In this document: piece by piece, positions 9,627 to 17,261 of the stretch
Layout: every line of letters starts with the position of its first letter
How positions within the stretch are numbered: the first letter of the stretch is position 1
NCBI GenBank assembly: GCA_039812545.1
Contig: JBDIAR010000039.1
Span: 1-20,957, forward strand
Direction: 5' to 3'
From: JBDIAR01 sp039812545
GTDB taxonomy: Bacteria; Actinomycetota; Actinomycetes; Actinomycetales; Dermatophilaceae
DNA: 20,957 nt
Position numbers and translations under genes: made by a program
The notes under the pieces: generated by a model
The model's database searches: none
Told to the model about the DNA's origin: nothing
The model's input: the letters and a program-made list of their open reading frames with translations, nothing else

Positions 9627-10576
9627 GAGGGGGTACCTTCCTTGCCTGGTCGGGTATGCCGATCGTCCGGCGGTGCGTCAGTTGCCGGGGGTGCGTCAGT
9701 TGGCGGTCGCCGGTCGAGGCGAGGGTCGACGGGTTGACCGGCCCACGTGTCCCGGACCCACGCGTGAGCGGGATCGTCGCAGATCAGCCAGGCTCGGGTC
9801 GCCCCCGGCCCCGCCATGACGTTGAGGTAGTACATGTCGTATCCGGCGGGCGCCATCGATGGCCCGTGCCAGCCGTGCGGCACGAGAACGGCGTCACCAG
9901 AGCGGACTTCGGCGAACACCTCGATCGGACGCTCACTCGTCCCATAAACCCGCTGGTACCCAAACGGTTTCGCGTCCGTCGGCGCCCCCGGCTGAGCCCG
10001 CATCTCGAAGTAGTAGATCTCCTCCAAGCTGGCCTCGACCCCGTCACGGTCTTCGTCGTGCTTGTGCGGCGGGTACGAGGACCAGTTGCCGCCCGGCGTG
10101 ACGACCTCGCACGCGATGATCGAATCTGCGTCCAGCACCTCCGGTGTCCCGAAATTGCGGACCAGGCGTGAGCATGAACCGGCGCCCCGCAGCTCGAGCC
10201 GGACCTCGTCGGCATCGACCCGTCGCGCCGGGTACGACCGGCGGGCCGTCGCGTGCGCCAGGGCAACGCGACCCCCGTCGACGCCGGTCACCGAGAACGT
10301 CCGGTCACGGGGGAGGTAGGCCAGATCGCTCGGACCGGCGAAGACGTCCGTGCGTCCGATCAGCTCGAACACCGCGTCGTCCAGCCGGACGACGAAGCCA
10401 CCCGAGAGCGGCAGCACGATCCACTCGCATCCGCCGGCCGCCACCACGCGACTCTCGCCCGGGGCCAGAGTCGCCGTCAGCAGACCGGTATGGCACCACC
10501 CGGGATCTCCCGGACGAATGGCCATGTCGTAGTCTGCATCACCACCGGCCTGAGCGGGCTTGAACCACCTACTCAT
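9623..10576 (-). CDS. iolB: 5-deoxy-glucuronate isomerase
   Basis: 317 residues, a double-cupin enzyme that converts 5-deoxy-D-glucuronate to 5-dehydro-2-deoxygluconate (DKG). The metal-binding cluster is visible: H171 and H173 in YPPHKHDEDRDG, E186 in SLEEIYYFEM and H234 in VPHGWHGP. The fold ends near ICDDPAHAWVRDTW (about 279). Residues 284-317 form an extra Pro/Asp/Ala-rich tail with an internal repeat, ending just where iolA begins. It is the first gene of the leftward operon, about 58 nt downstream of the predicted transcription start at the GntR-controlled promoter. No strong Shine-Dalgarno is seen before the ATG at 10576. Confidence 0.95.
9672..9702. repeat. 18-bp-period repeat in the 3' end of iolB
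   Basis: GGTGCGTCAGTTG occurs at 9672-9684 and 9690-9702. On the iolB strand it encodes the repeated TDAPP segment of the C-terminal tail. It is probably a slippage product in a region under weak protein constraint. Confidence 0.75.
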
Positions 10577-10640
10577 CGGCGGTCGCCGTGCGCGGTTCGA
10601 CGACGCCGACAGCCGCGTCGGATAGGGGTTTCACCGCTAC

Positions 10641-10669
10641 AGCCTGCCCCACCGGCAAGGTACTGTCAA
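10641..10669 (-). promoter_or_regulatory. Promoter of the iolB-iolA-iolG-iolE operon
   Basis: On the minus strand a perfect -35 TTGACA (10669 to 10664), then a 17-nt spacer, then -10 CAGGCT (10646 to 10641). The -10 is poor and the -35 is ideal. The -35 directly abuts the palindromic operator at 10670-10689. Confidence 0.6.
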
Positions 10670-10689
10670 GCATTTGTCAGCACAAATGC
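10670..10689. promoter_or_regulatory. Palindromic operator, probable GntR site between iolB and gntR
   Basis: GCATTTGT-CAGC-ACAAATGC: perfect 8-bp arms around a 4-nt centre. The TGT-N4-ACA core is typical of GntR-family sites. It lies just upstream of the iolB -35 and about 40-60 bp upstream of the gntR start, so it could regulate both directions. The same core with the same 5-nt spacing to TTGACAG occurs at 14530-14543 before the transaldolase-iolD operon. Confidence 0.75.
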
Positions 10690-10717
10690 GACCCGTGCGC
10701 GACCTGACCTATTGACC

Positions 10718-10723
10718 TATCAT
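10718..10723 (+). promoter_or_regulatory. -10 box of the gntR-type regulator
   Basis: TATCAT, 7 nt before the ATG at 10731, with no Shine-Dalgarno in between. This predicts a leaderless regulator mRNA. No recognisable -35 is seen at 17 nt. Confidence 0.5.
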
Positions 10724-10730
10724 CCTGACT

Positions 10731-11471
10731 ATGGCGATCCAACTGCACATCGTGATCGATCGTGCCAGTCCGGTGCCGCTGTACCACCAACTCGCCGAGC
10801 AGCTGACAGCGGCCGTGGAGGACGGCACCTTGCAGCCCGGCGACCCTTTCGAGAACGAACTGGCTCTCGCGGATCGGCTCGACCTGAGCCGTCCCACGGT
10901 GCGCCGGGCCATCGGCGAGCTGGTCGCCCGAGGGCTCTTGGTGCGGCGCCGCGGGACGGGGACCACGGTGGCCAACAAGGCGATCCATCGTCGTGACGAA
11001 CTCACCAGTCTCTACGAGGACCTCCAACGGGTGGGTCGCCACCCGGTCACCGTCGTCCGCGAATTCGACGGCGCGGCGCGGAACCCGGACGCCGCCGAAG
11101 CCCTCGGGCTGACGTCCGACACCGAGCTCATCTATGTCCAGCGGGTGCGCAACGCCGACGGACGCCCGCTGACGGTGATGAACAACTGGCTGCCACCCGC
11201 CTGCTCCGGGCTGACCCGTCAGGTGCTGGAGCGACAGGGACTGTATGCCGCTCTTCGGGATCTCGGCATTCGGCCGGCCGTCGCCAGACAGTCCATCGGG
11301 GCTCGACGACCCACCCCCGAGGAACGCAAGCTCCTCGGTGTGGACCGGACCGACCCGGTTCTGACGATGCAACGCACGGCATACGACGGCACCGGCAACC
11401 CGGTCGAATTCGGCCGGCACTCTTACCGATCCGATCACTACTCGTTCGACGTCACGCTTCACGAACGCTGA
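10731..11471 (+). CDS. GntR-family (HutC subfamily) transcriptional regulator of inositol genes
   Basis: 246 residues. An N-terminal winged helix (about 14-80) contains PLYHQLAEQLTAAV, QPGDPFENELALADRL and SRPTVRRAIGELVARGLLVRRRGTGTTV. A UTRA ligand-binding domain (about 90-240) follows, with GLTSDTELIYVQRVRNADGRPLTVMNN and PVLTMQRTAYDGTGNPVEFGRH. HutC-type proteins usually repress and are released by a sugar or sugar phosphate. It is divergent from iolB, convergent with iolD and inside the iol island. Two matching palindromes at the two iol promoters suggest that it controls both, plus itself. The inducer, perhaps an inositol breakdown intermediate such as DKG or DKG phosphate, is inferred. 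Confidence 0.92.
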   Translation: MAIQLHIVIDRASPVPLYHQLAEQLTAAVEDGTLQPGDPFENELALADRLDLSRPTVRRAIGELVARGLLVRRRGTGTTVANKAIHRRDELTSLYEDLQRVGRHPVTVVREFDGAARNPDAAEALGLTSDTELIYVQRVRNADGRPLTVMNNWLPPACSGLTRQVLERQGLYAALRDLGIRPAVARQSIGARRPTPEERKLLGVDRTDPVLTMQRTAYDGTGNPVEFGRHSYRSDHYSFDVTLHER

Positions 11472-11500
11472 CCAGGCGGCTCACGGCGCCCAAGCCCGAC

Positions 11501-11517
11501 CGTCACAGATAGTGACG
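11501..11517. terminator. Short hairpin at the convergent end of gntR and iolD
   Basis: CGTCAC-AGATA-GTGACG is a perfect 6-bp stem with a 5-nt loop. It covers the stop codon of iolD and lies 30 nt past the gntR stop. It could act in both directions, but it is short and lacks a U tract. Confidence 0.3.
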
Positions 11518-13413
11518 CTGAGCCTTCCGCTCGGCGACGTACCGCTCGTATGCCGTTCGGGTGCTGTCGAGTTCGCTCACCTGCGACACCGGCACATCCC
11601 ACCAGGCGGAGCCGGGTGGCGAGGGACCCTCCAGAGCGGTCTCGATGTACAACACTGTCGTCCGATCACCGGCGGCGGCCGTGGCGTAGTTGGCCCGGAA
11701 CTCCTCGATCCCGTTGCAGGTCAACACAGCTGCTCCCCAACTTGCCGCGTTGGCAGCCAAATCGAAGGGCACCTTCTCGCCGTCGAGCCGACCGGTCACG
11801 GGGTTGCGCATCCGATATCGCGTCCCGAAGCGTTGGGATCCCAGGGACTCCGACAGTGCCCCGATCGAGGCGAAGCCGTGATTCTGTAGGAGCACGATGA
11901 CGACCTTGAGCCCCTCGGAGACGATCGTGGCGAGCTCCTGGGGCATCATCTGGTAACTGCCGTCTCCGACGACGGCCACCACCTGAGCCGAATCCCCTAC
12001 GGCCAGCTTGCAACCCAGCGCGGCGGGAATCTCGTACCCCATGCACGAATAGGCGTACTCGACGTGATACTGCTCAGGCGTGCGGGCTCGCCACAGGCAC
12101 TGCAGATCACCCGGCATCGAACCGGCCGCGTTGATGAGGATGTCCCGCTCTCCCATCAATTCGTTGAGCGCCCCGAAGATCTCCGACTGTGCCGGCAGGG
12201 GCTGATGGTCGCGGTGATAACACTCGTCGACCGCCTGCTGCCAGTCGGAGGCGAGTTCGCGGACTCGCCGTTGGTATGCCGCGTCGGTCTGCCAGCCGGC
12301 CAGTGCCCGGCCCAGTGCGGTCAGAGCCTCTCGGGCATCGGCCACGACCATGGTCGCGCTGTGCTTGGCCGCGTCGAAGGCGAGCACGTTGATGTTGACG
12401 AAACGCACGTCCGGGTCGGCGAACACGGTGTGACTGGCCGTGGTGAAGTCGGAGTACCTGGTGCCCACCCCGATCACGAGGTCCGCCTCGCGGGCCACGA
12501 CGTTCGCGGACGCCGCCCCGGTGGAGCCCACCCCGCCGACCGACATCGGGTGGTCGAAGTTGACGGCACCCTTCCCGGCGTGGGTGTCGGCGACCGGTAT
12601 GCCTGTGGCGGCAGCGAATTCGCGCAGGACCTCCGACGCTCCCGAGTAGATCGTCCCGCCGCCGGCAACCAGCAGCGGCCGCTGGGCCGCCTTGATCTGG
12701 GCCACGGCTCGGCGCAGCGCCGCCGGTTCCGGTACCGCTCGGGCGACGTGCCAGACCCGCTTGGCGAAGAAGGCCGTCGGCCAGTCGTACGCCTCGGCCT
12801 GCACGTCCTGGGGCAGGCAGATCGTGCAGGCACCGGTCTCAGCCGGGTCGGTGAGCACCCGCATACCGGCCAGGAGAGAGGGGATCAGTTGCTCGGGTCG
12901 GTTGATCCGATCCCAGAACCGTGAGACGGGCTTGAAGCAGTCGTTGACGGAGATATCGAGACTGCGCGGATCCTCCAACTGCTGGAGCACGGGATCGGGG
13001 TGCCGAGTGGCGAACACGTCGGAGGGCAACAGCAACACGGGGACTCGGTTGGTCGTCGCCAACGCCGCGCCGGTGATCATATTCGTGGCCCCGGGGCCGA
13101 TCGAGGTCGTGACCGCGAAGGTCTGCAGGCGATTGCGCACCTTGGCGAAGGCGGCTGCGGCGTGCACGCCGCTTTGTTCGTTGCGGACCAGGTAGTACGG
13201 CAGGTCCGGGGCCCCCGAAACCCCATCGGCGCGTTGCACCTCGGCCTGCAGCAGCGCCTGTCCGACGCCGGCGACGTTCCCATGGCCGAAGATGCCGAAG
13301 CACCCGGTGATGAATCGGTGTTCGACGCCGTCCCGCTCGGTCCACTGGTTCGCGAGGAAGCGCACCAACGCCTGGGCGACGGTGAGCCGGACGGTGCCGG
13401 ATGCCGAGGTCAT
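11503..13413 (-). CDS. iolD: 3D-(3,5/4)-trihydroxycyclohexane-1,2-dione hydrolase (ThDP enzyme)
   Basis: 636 residues, full length for IolD, a thiamine-diphosphate enzyme related to acetolactate synthase. The cofactor-activating glutamate is E79 (VRNEQSGVHAAAAFAK). The ThDP/Mg motif begins at GDGS (483-486) and includes N511 (LLQNHGF). The middle domain contains LLVAGGGTIYSGA and GVGSTGAASAN. It opens the six-membered ring of the diketo-inositol to give 5-deoxy-glucuronate, the substrate of IolB. The ATG at 13413 lies 9 nt after the transaldolase stop, and the Shine-Dalgarno (GAGGAG) overlaps that stop, so the two genes are translationally coupled. Confidence 0.96.
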   Translation of the reverse strand: MTSASGTVRLTVAQALVRFLANQWTERDGVEHRFITGCFGIFGHGNVAGVGQALLQAEVQRADGVSGAPDLPYYLVRNEQSGVHAAAAFAKVRNRLQTFAVTTSIGPGATNMITGAALATTNRVPVLLLPSDVFATRHPDPVLQQLEDPRSLDISVNDCFKPVSRFWDRINRPEQLIPSLLAGMRVLTDPAETGACTICLPQDVQAEAYDWPTAFFAKRVWHVARAVPEPAALRRAVAQIKAAQRPLLVAGGGTIYSGASEVLREFAAATGIPVADTHAGKGAVNFDHPMSVGGVGSTGAASANVVAREADLVIGVGTRYSDFTTASHTVFADPDVRFVNINVLAFDAAKHSATMVVADAREALTALGRALAGWQTDAAYQRRVRELASDWQQAVDECYHRDHQPLPAQSEIFGALNELMGERDILINAAGSMPGDLQCLWRARTPEQYHVEYAYSCMGYEIPAALGCKLAVGDSAQVVAVVGDGSYQMMPQELATIVSEGLKVVIVLLQNHGFASIGALSESLGSQRFGTRYRMRNPVTGRLDGEKVPFDLAANAASWGAAVLTCNGIEEFRANYATAAAGDRTTVLYIETALEGPSPPGSAWWDVPVSQVSELDSTRTAYERYVAERKAQRHYL

Positions 13414-13422
13414 TCGAGCTCC

Positions 13423-14490
13423 TCAGGGGGCGGGGATCATGACGTCGCGGACCAGCGCATCCAGCTGCGCGTCGGCTTCGAGGAACTGTCGCAGGGTCTT
13501 GCGAGTGGCACCGAAGCCGTCGAACTCCTCCGGTGTCAGTCCGTCGACGTCGTAAGCCCGCCGGAAATCCGGCATGGTCAGCAACGCGTCGAGGACCCGC
13601 TGTTCGACGGGAACGTCGATCCGCGGCTCGGGAGCGATCCCGCTCGCCTGGAAACGCTTCTGCCAGGCGAACGGTGGCGAGATCACGATGTCGCCACCGA
13701 CGAGTTCGGTCCACTGCAACACATTTCGGTAGGCGGCGGACAGCAGTCGCGCGCGCAGTCCGCGGGTCTGGAACTCCCCGTATGCCTTCTTGAAGACTGC
13801 GACGCCCGCCCACTCCAGAAAGCCGGGCTCGAAGCACAGTCCATCCTTGGCATACCTGTCCTTGAGCCAGTCGTCGAGCCGCCCGACCATGATCGTGACG
13901 ACGGGCCCCATCGACGAGACGTCGAGTCCGTCGGCCGTGCGACGCCGCAGCCCACGCTCGATGGCCTCGCCGGCCGCCACCGCCTGGGGCACGGTGAAGG
14001 ACACCGTGACGTTGACACTGACGCCGCGATAGGTGGCTTCCTCGATCGCCTCGATCCCCACCCTGGTCGCGGGGATCTTGACGATGATGTTCGGCGCGAG
14101 AGTCGTGAAGCGACGGGCCTGTTCGACCAACTTCCCCGGGTCCCGCGCGATGCGCGGATCGGTTTGCATCGAGAGTCTTCCGTTGCGTCCTCGATGCCGC
14201 TCGTATGCCGGCCGAAGCAGCTTCGCGGCCTCGACCGAGACCTCCTCCACGACCCGCAACCCGATATCCGACTCTGCGGCGGTGGGCAGTTCGTCCATGA
14301 GTTCGCGGATCCGGACGCGCCAGCGGGGCAGGTCCGCGGCGATGGCCGCCAGGGCGATCACCGGATTGCACGTGGCCCCCACCGCCCCGAACCCGATGGA
14401 CTCGGCCAACTCCCGCGGGTCCGCCGAGTCGTTCCACAAGACGGTCGGACCCGCCTGAGTCATCGTATTGAGCGGGGCCGGATCCGACAT
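13423..14490 (-). CDS. Transaldolase-family class I aldolase, co-transcribed with iolD
   Basis: 355 residues. The Schiff-base lysine is K138 in IIVKIPATRVGIEAIEEA; GATCNPVIALAAI (38-50) is the family's conserved (A/T)TxNP loop and D21 in LWNDSADP is the matching early Asp. The second half departs from pentose-phosphate transaldolases: after MGPVVTIMVGRLDDWL it has EWAGVAVFKKAYGEF and ELVGGDIVISPPFAWQKRFQ, where the usual WASTGxK-like segment is not evident. It lies in an operon with iolD under an iol-type operator, so it probably acts in inositol breakdown rather than the pentose phosphate pathway. An attractive substrate is DKG. I chose the ATG at 14490, 7 nt from the -10 box; upstream TTG (14526) and ATG (14499) codons lie within the promoter elements. 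Confidence 0.85.
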   Translation of the reverse strand: MSDPAPLNTMTQAGPTVLWNDSADPRELAESIGFGAVGATCNPVIALAAIAADLPRWRVRIRELMDELPTAAESDIGLRVVEEVSVEAAKLLRPAYERHRGRNGRLSMQTDPRIARDPGKLVEQARRFTTLAPNIIVKIPATRVGIEAIEEATYRGVSVNVTVSFTVPQAVAAGEAIERGLRRRTADGLDVSSMGPVVTIMVGRLDDWLKDRYAKDGLCFEPGFLEWAGVAVFKKAYGEFQTRGLRARLLSAAYRNVLQWTELVGGDIVISPPFAWQKRFQASGIAPEPRIDVPVEQRVLDALLTMPDFRRAYDVDGLTPEEFDGFGATRKTLRQFLEADAQLDALVRDVMIPAP

Positions 14491-14497
14491 GGCTCCC

Positions 14498-14526
14498 ATT
14501 GAAGCCGGACCGCCCAGCCCTGTCAA
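14498..14526 (-). promoter_or_regulatory. Promoter of the transaldolase-iolD operon
   Basis: On the minus strand a perfect -35 TTGACA (14526 to 14521), a 17-nt spacer, and -10 TTCAAT (14503 to 14498), then 7 nt to the ATG at 14490. The geometry predicts a leaderless transcript. TTGACAG is shared with the iolB promoter, at the same distance from the operator core. Confidence 0.6.
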
Positions 14527-14529
14527 CGA

Positions 14530-14543
14530 TATGTACTTACATA
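14530..14543. promoter_or_regulatory. Palindromic operator, probable GntR site before transaldolase-iolD
   Basis: TATGTA-CT-TACATA is a perfect 6-bp-arm palindrome containing the core TGT-ACTT-ACA (14532-14541). The core lies 5 nt upstream of the -35 TTGACAG, exactly as at the iolB promoter. The site is AT-rich against a GC-rich background, which makes chance less likely. Confidence 0.7.
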
Positions 14544-14548
14544 ATCAG

Positions 14549-15547
14549 TCAGTGGAGTTGCGTATCCTCTGTCGACGTCGCCTCGACGCCGGGCAATTCC
14601 TTGGCGGCGCGCCGCAATTCGTTGGGCAGCGCGAAGATCAACGACTCCTCCGCGGCGACGACCGTCTCGACATCGGCATACCCCCGATCGGCGAGCCAGG
14701 CGAGCACGTCACGGACGAGCACCTCGGGAACACTCGCTCCGGAGGTGACGCCGACGGTGTCGACGCCGTCCAGCCAACCTTCCTCGATCTCCTCGGCATA
14801 GTCCACGAGATGCCCGGCTCGAGCACCGTGTTCGAGGGCGACCTCGACGAGGCGGACCGAGTTCGACGAATTGCGCGAGCCGACGACGATCATCAAATCG
14901 GTCTCCGGGGCCATCTGCTTGACCGCCAACTGTCGATTCTGGGTGGCGTAACAGATGTCGTCGCTGGGCGGGTCGAGAAGGTGCGGGAATCGCTCGCGCA
15001 GTCGGGCCACGGTGGCCATCGTCTCGTCCACGGACAGGGTCGTCTGGGACAGCCACACGACCTTCTCCTGGTCGCGGACCTCGACGCCGGCGACATCGTC
15101 GGGACCACCGACCAGGGTGATGTGGTCCGGGGCCTCGCCACTCGTCCCGACGACTTCCTCGTGGCCCTCGTGGCCGATGAGCAAGATGTCGTAGTCCTCA
15201 CCGGAATAGCGCACGGCCTCGCGGTGGACCTTGGTCACGAGCGGACAGGTGGCATCGATGGTCTTCAGCCGGCGGCGGGCCGCCTCCTCGTGAACGATCG
15301 GGGCGACGCCGTGAGCGGAGAAGATGACGGTCGCGCCGTGCGGAACCTCGTCGGTCTCGTCGACGAAGATCGCGCCACGGCGTTCCAACGTGCTGACCAC
15401 ATGACGGTTGTGCACGATCTGTTTGCGGACGTAGACGGGTGGACCGTAGAGGTCGAGGGCCTTCTCCACCGTGACGACGGCCCGATCGACGCCCGCGCAA
15501 TAGCCGCGAGGGGCCGCCAGAAGGACGCGCTTCGTGGATGCTGACAT
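14549..15547 (-). CDS. ispH: 4-hydroxy-3-methylbut-2-enyl diphosphate reductase
   Basis: 332 residues, full length. The three cysteines that hold the iron-sulfur cluster are visible: C17 in PRGYCAGVDRAV, C101 in DATCPLVTKVH and C199 in DDICYATQNRQ. It performs the last step of the MEP (non-mevalonate) isoprenoid pathway, making IPP and DMAPP. The ATG at 15547 is chosen because a TACGAT -10 box lies 7 nt upstream; the upstream ATG at 15556 overlaps that box. It is divergent from xseA, and its 3' end abuts the iol operator at 14530-14543. It marks the return to housekeeping genes. Confidence 0.97.
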   Translation of the reverse strand: MSASTKRVLLAAPRGYCAGVDRAVVTVEKALDLYGPPVYVRKQIVHNRHVVSTLERRGAIFVDETDEVPHGATVIFSAHGVAPIVHEEAARRRLKTIDATCPLVTKVHREAVRYSGEDYDILLIGHEGHEEVVGTSGEAPDHITLVGGPDDVAGVEVRDQEKVVWLSQTTLSVDETMATVARLRERFPHLLDPPSDDICYATQNRQLAVKQMAPETDLMIVVGSRNSSNSVRLVEVALEHGARAGHLVDYAEEIEEGWLDGVDTVGVTSGASVPEVLVRDVLAWLADRGYADVETVVAAEESLIFALPNELRRAAKELPGVEATSTEDTQLH

Positions 15548-15554
15548 GCCACCC

Positions 15555-15560
15555 ATCGTA
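15555..15560 (-). promoter_or_regulatory. -10 box of ispH
   Basis: TACGAT on the minus strand, 7 nt before the ATG at 15547. It predicts a leaderless mRNA and decides between two close ATG codons. Confidence 0.5.
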
Positions 15561-15631
15561 CGTTCGCCCGGGCGGCCCGCCCCGGCCGGGGACTGCGGGC
15601 GCGTTGCGGCCCACCGACCCCGACCGAGACC

Positions 15632-15637
15632 TACAGT
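15632..15637 (+). promoter_or_regulatory. -10 box of xseA-xseB
   Basis: TACAGT, 6 nt before the ATG at 15644, with no Shine-Dalgarno, again predicting a leaderless or nearly leaderless transcript. Confidence 0.45.
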
Positions 15638-15643
15638 GCGGTT

Positions 15644-16972
15644 ATGACGTCCGATCCGGCTGCGCCGCGAGGGCCGCTGCCCGAGAAGGCGGCGGACACC
15701 TCGCCCGAACAGCCGTGGCCGGTGCGCATGCTCAGCCTCAAACTCGCGGACTACATCGAGCGCCTCTCCCCGCTGTGGGTCGAGGGCGAGATCGTCCAGC
15801 TCAACCGGCGGGACCGGACGGCATACCTGGTCCTGCGCGACCCCGACGTGGACATGTCCCTCAGTGTCACGATCGCGACCACCCCCCTCGACAACTCCCC
15901 CACCCCACTGCTGCCCGGCTCGCGGGTCGTGGTCCACGCCAAGCCGGTGTTCTGGGCCCGCCGTGGCCAGTTGCACCTCGATGCCCGAGCCATCCGACCC
16001 GTCGGCGTGGGCGATCTGCTGGCCCGGGTCGAGATCCTCGGTCGCCGGCTGGCCGCCGAGGGCCTGTTCGACGAGCGGACCAAGAAGCGGTTGCCGTTCG
16101 TGCCGCGCTGCGTCGGCCTGATCACGGGCCGCGGCTCGGCCGCCGAACACGACGTCATCGAGAACGCGCGGCGCCGCTGGGCTCAGGTCCGCTTCGTCGT
16201 TCGGGCCGTCCCCGTGCAGGGGCCGGCCACCGTCACCGAGGTGACCGCGGCGCTGGGCGAGCTGGACGCCGATCCCACCGTCGACGTGATCGTCATCGCC
16301 CGCGGCGGCGGCAGCGTCGAGGAGCTGCTTCCGTTCTCCAACGAAACGCTGATCCGGGCGGTCGCCGGCACCGCCACGCCCGTCGTCAGCGCGATCGGCC
16401 ACGATGTGGACCGGCCGCTGCTCGACCTGGTGGCCGATGTGCGTGCCTCGACCCCGACGGACGCCGGACGGCGCATCGTCCCGGACGCGGCCGCCGAGCT
16501 GCGTTTCGCCCGCGATCACGGCCGCCGGGCTCACGCCGCGATGCTGCGGCGCGTCCGGTCGGAGCGGGCCACGGTGACCGCGTTGCTGTCCCGACCCGTG
16601 TTGCGGGAGCCGGGATCCGTCGTCCGTGCGCGCCGCTTCGACCTGGCGGGCCTGGAGCAACGCGGTCGGCGAGCCCTCGATCAACGACTGCGTCGATCGG
16701 CCGCCGACATCGCGCACCTGCTCGCGCGGGTCGGCGATCTGTCGCCGCAGTCGACCCTCGAACGCGGGTATGCCGTGGTGCAGCATGCCGACGGTCGGAT
16801 CGTCATGGACCGTCGCGACCTCGGCGTCGACGAACTGCTCCGGGTCCGGGTCGCGCGCGGGGATTTCGGCGTGCGGACCGTGGGTCGCGGCACGGCCGCG
16901 GAGCGGACCGAGGGAGAACGGCGGGCAGACATCGACGACCACGATATGAAAGGGTCCCGACATGACGACTAA
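15644..16972 (+). CDS. xseA: Exodeoxyribonuclease VII large subunit
   Basis: 442 residues. An N-terminal OB-fold (about 25-110; PLWVEGEIVQLNRRDRTAYLVLRD) binds single-stranded DNA. The catalytic domain has VGLITGRGSAAEHDVIENARRRW, VIVIARGGGSVEELLPFSNETLIRA and PVVSAIGHDVDRPLLDLVADVRASTPTDA, the classic XseA signatures. A long helical C-terminal part follows, ending in the usual LERGYAVV segment. With XseB it degrades single-stranded DNA from both ends. The E of the common GHExD motif is D here (GHDVD), a mild change. Its last 11 bases overlap xseB. Confidence 0.96.
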   Translation: MTSDPAAPRGPLPEKAADTSPEQPWPVRMLSLKLADYIERLSPLWVEGEIVQLNRRDRTAYLVLRDPDVDMSLSVTIATTPLDNSPTPLLPGSRVVVHAKPVFWARRGQLHLDARAIRPVGVGDLLARVEILGRRLAAEGLFDERTKKRLPFVPRCVGLITGRGSAAEHDVIENARRRWAQVRFVVRAVPVQGPATVTEVTAALGELDADPTVDVIVIARGGGSVEELLPFSNETLIRAVAGTATPVVSAIGHDVDRPLLDLVADVRASTPTDAGRRIVPDAAAELRFARDHGRRAHAAMLRRVRSERATVTALLSRPVLREPGSVVRARRFDLAGLEQRGRRALDQRLRRSAADIAHLLARVGDLSPQSTLERGYAVVQHADGRIVMDRRDLGVDELLRVRVARGDFGVRTVGRGTAAERTEGERRADIDDHDMKGSRHDD

Positions 16973-17258
16973 GGCGCGGACGAACGGCGGCTCCGCGGAC
17001 GACTTCGAGGAGCCCGACACCGCGCAGATCGCCGGGTTGAGCTACGAGGAGGCCCGGGACGAGCTGATCTCCGTGGTGGCCAGACTGGAAGGCGGGCAAC
17101 TGCCACTCGCCGATTCGATGGCGCTCTGGCGTCGCGGGGAGGCGCTGGCCGCCCAGTGCACCGCCCTGCTCGACGCCGCCCAAGAACAGCTCGACGACGC
17201 CGCCGGACACTCCGACGCGTCGGCCGACGGCCCGGCGGACCTTCGCACGGACGGCTGA
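16962..17258 (+). CDS. xseB: Exodeoxyribonuclease VII small subunit
   Basis: 98 residues with the family core LSYEEARDELISVVARLEGGQLPLADSMALWRRGEAL (about 26-62) followed by a helix, ALLDAAQEQLDD. Small helical subunits of this type bind several per XseA. The ATG lies inside the xseA 3' end, overlapping it by 11 nt, and GAAAGGG lies 7 nt upstream, consistent with coupled translation. The acidic N- and C-terminal tails are variable in the family. The DUF4245 gene converges on it with a 3-nt gap. Confidence 0.94.
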   Translation: MTTKARTNGGSADDFEEPDTAQIAGLSYEEARDELISVVARLEGGQLPLADSMALWRRGEALAAQCTALLDAAQEQLDDAAGHSDASADGPADLRTDG

Positions 17259-17261
17259 GGG

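Noticed and set aside
12839..14437. Second long leftward frame over the transaldolase and iolD
   Set aside because: Wrong frame relative to both proteins, Arg/Gly-rich, without motifs. It is not a fusion protein or frameshift; both genes are intact in their own frames.
15548..17020. Leftward frame extending ispH upstream through the whole xseA gene
   Set aside because: Only the part from 15547 matches IspH. The extension is antisense to xseA and the real start has a -10 box 7 nt away.
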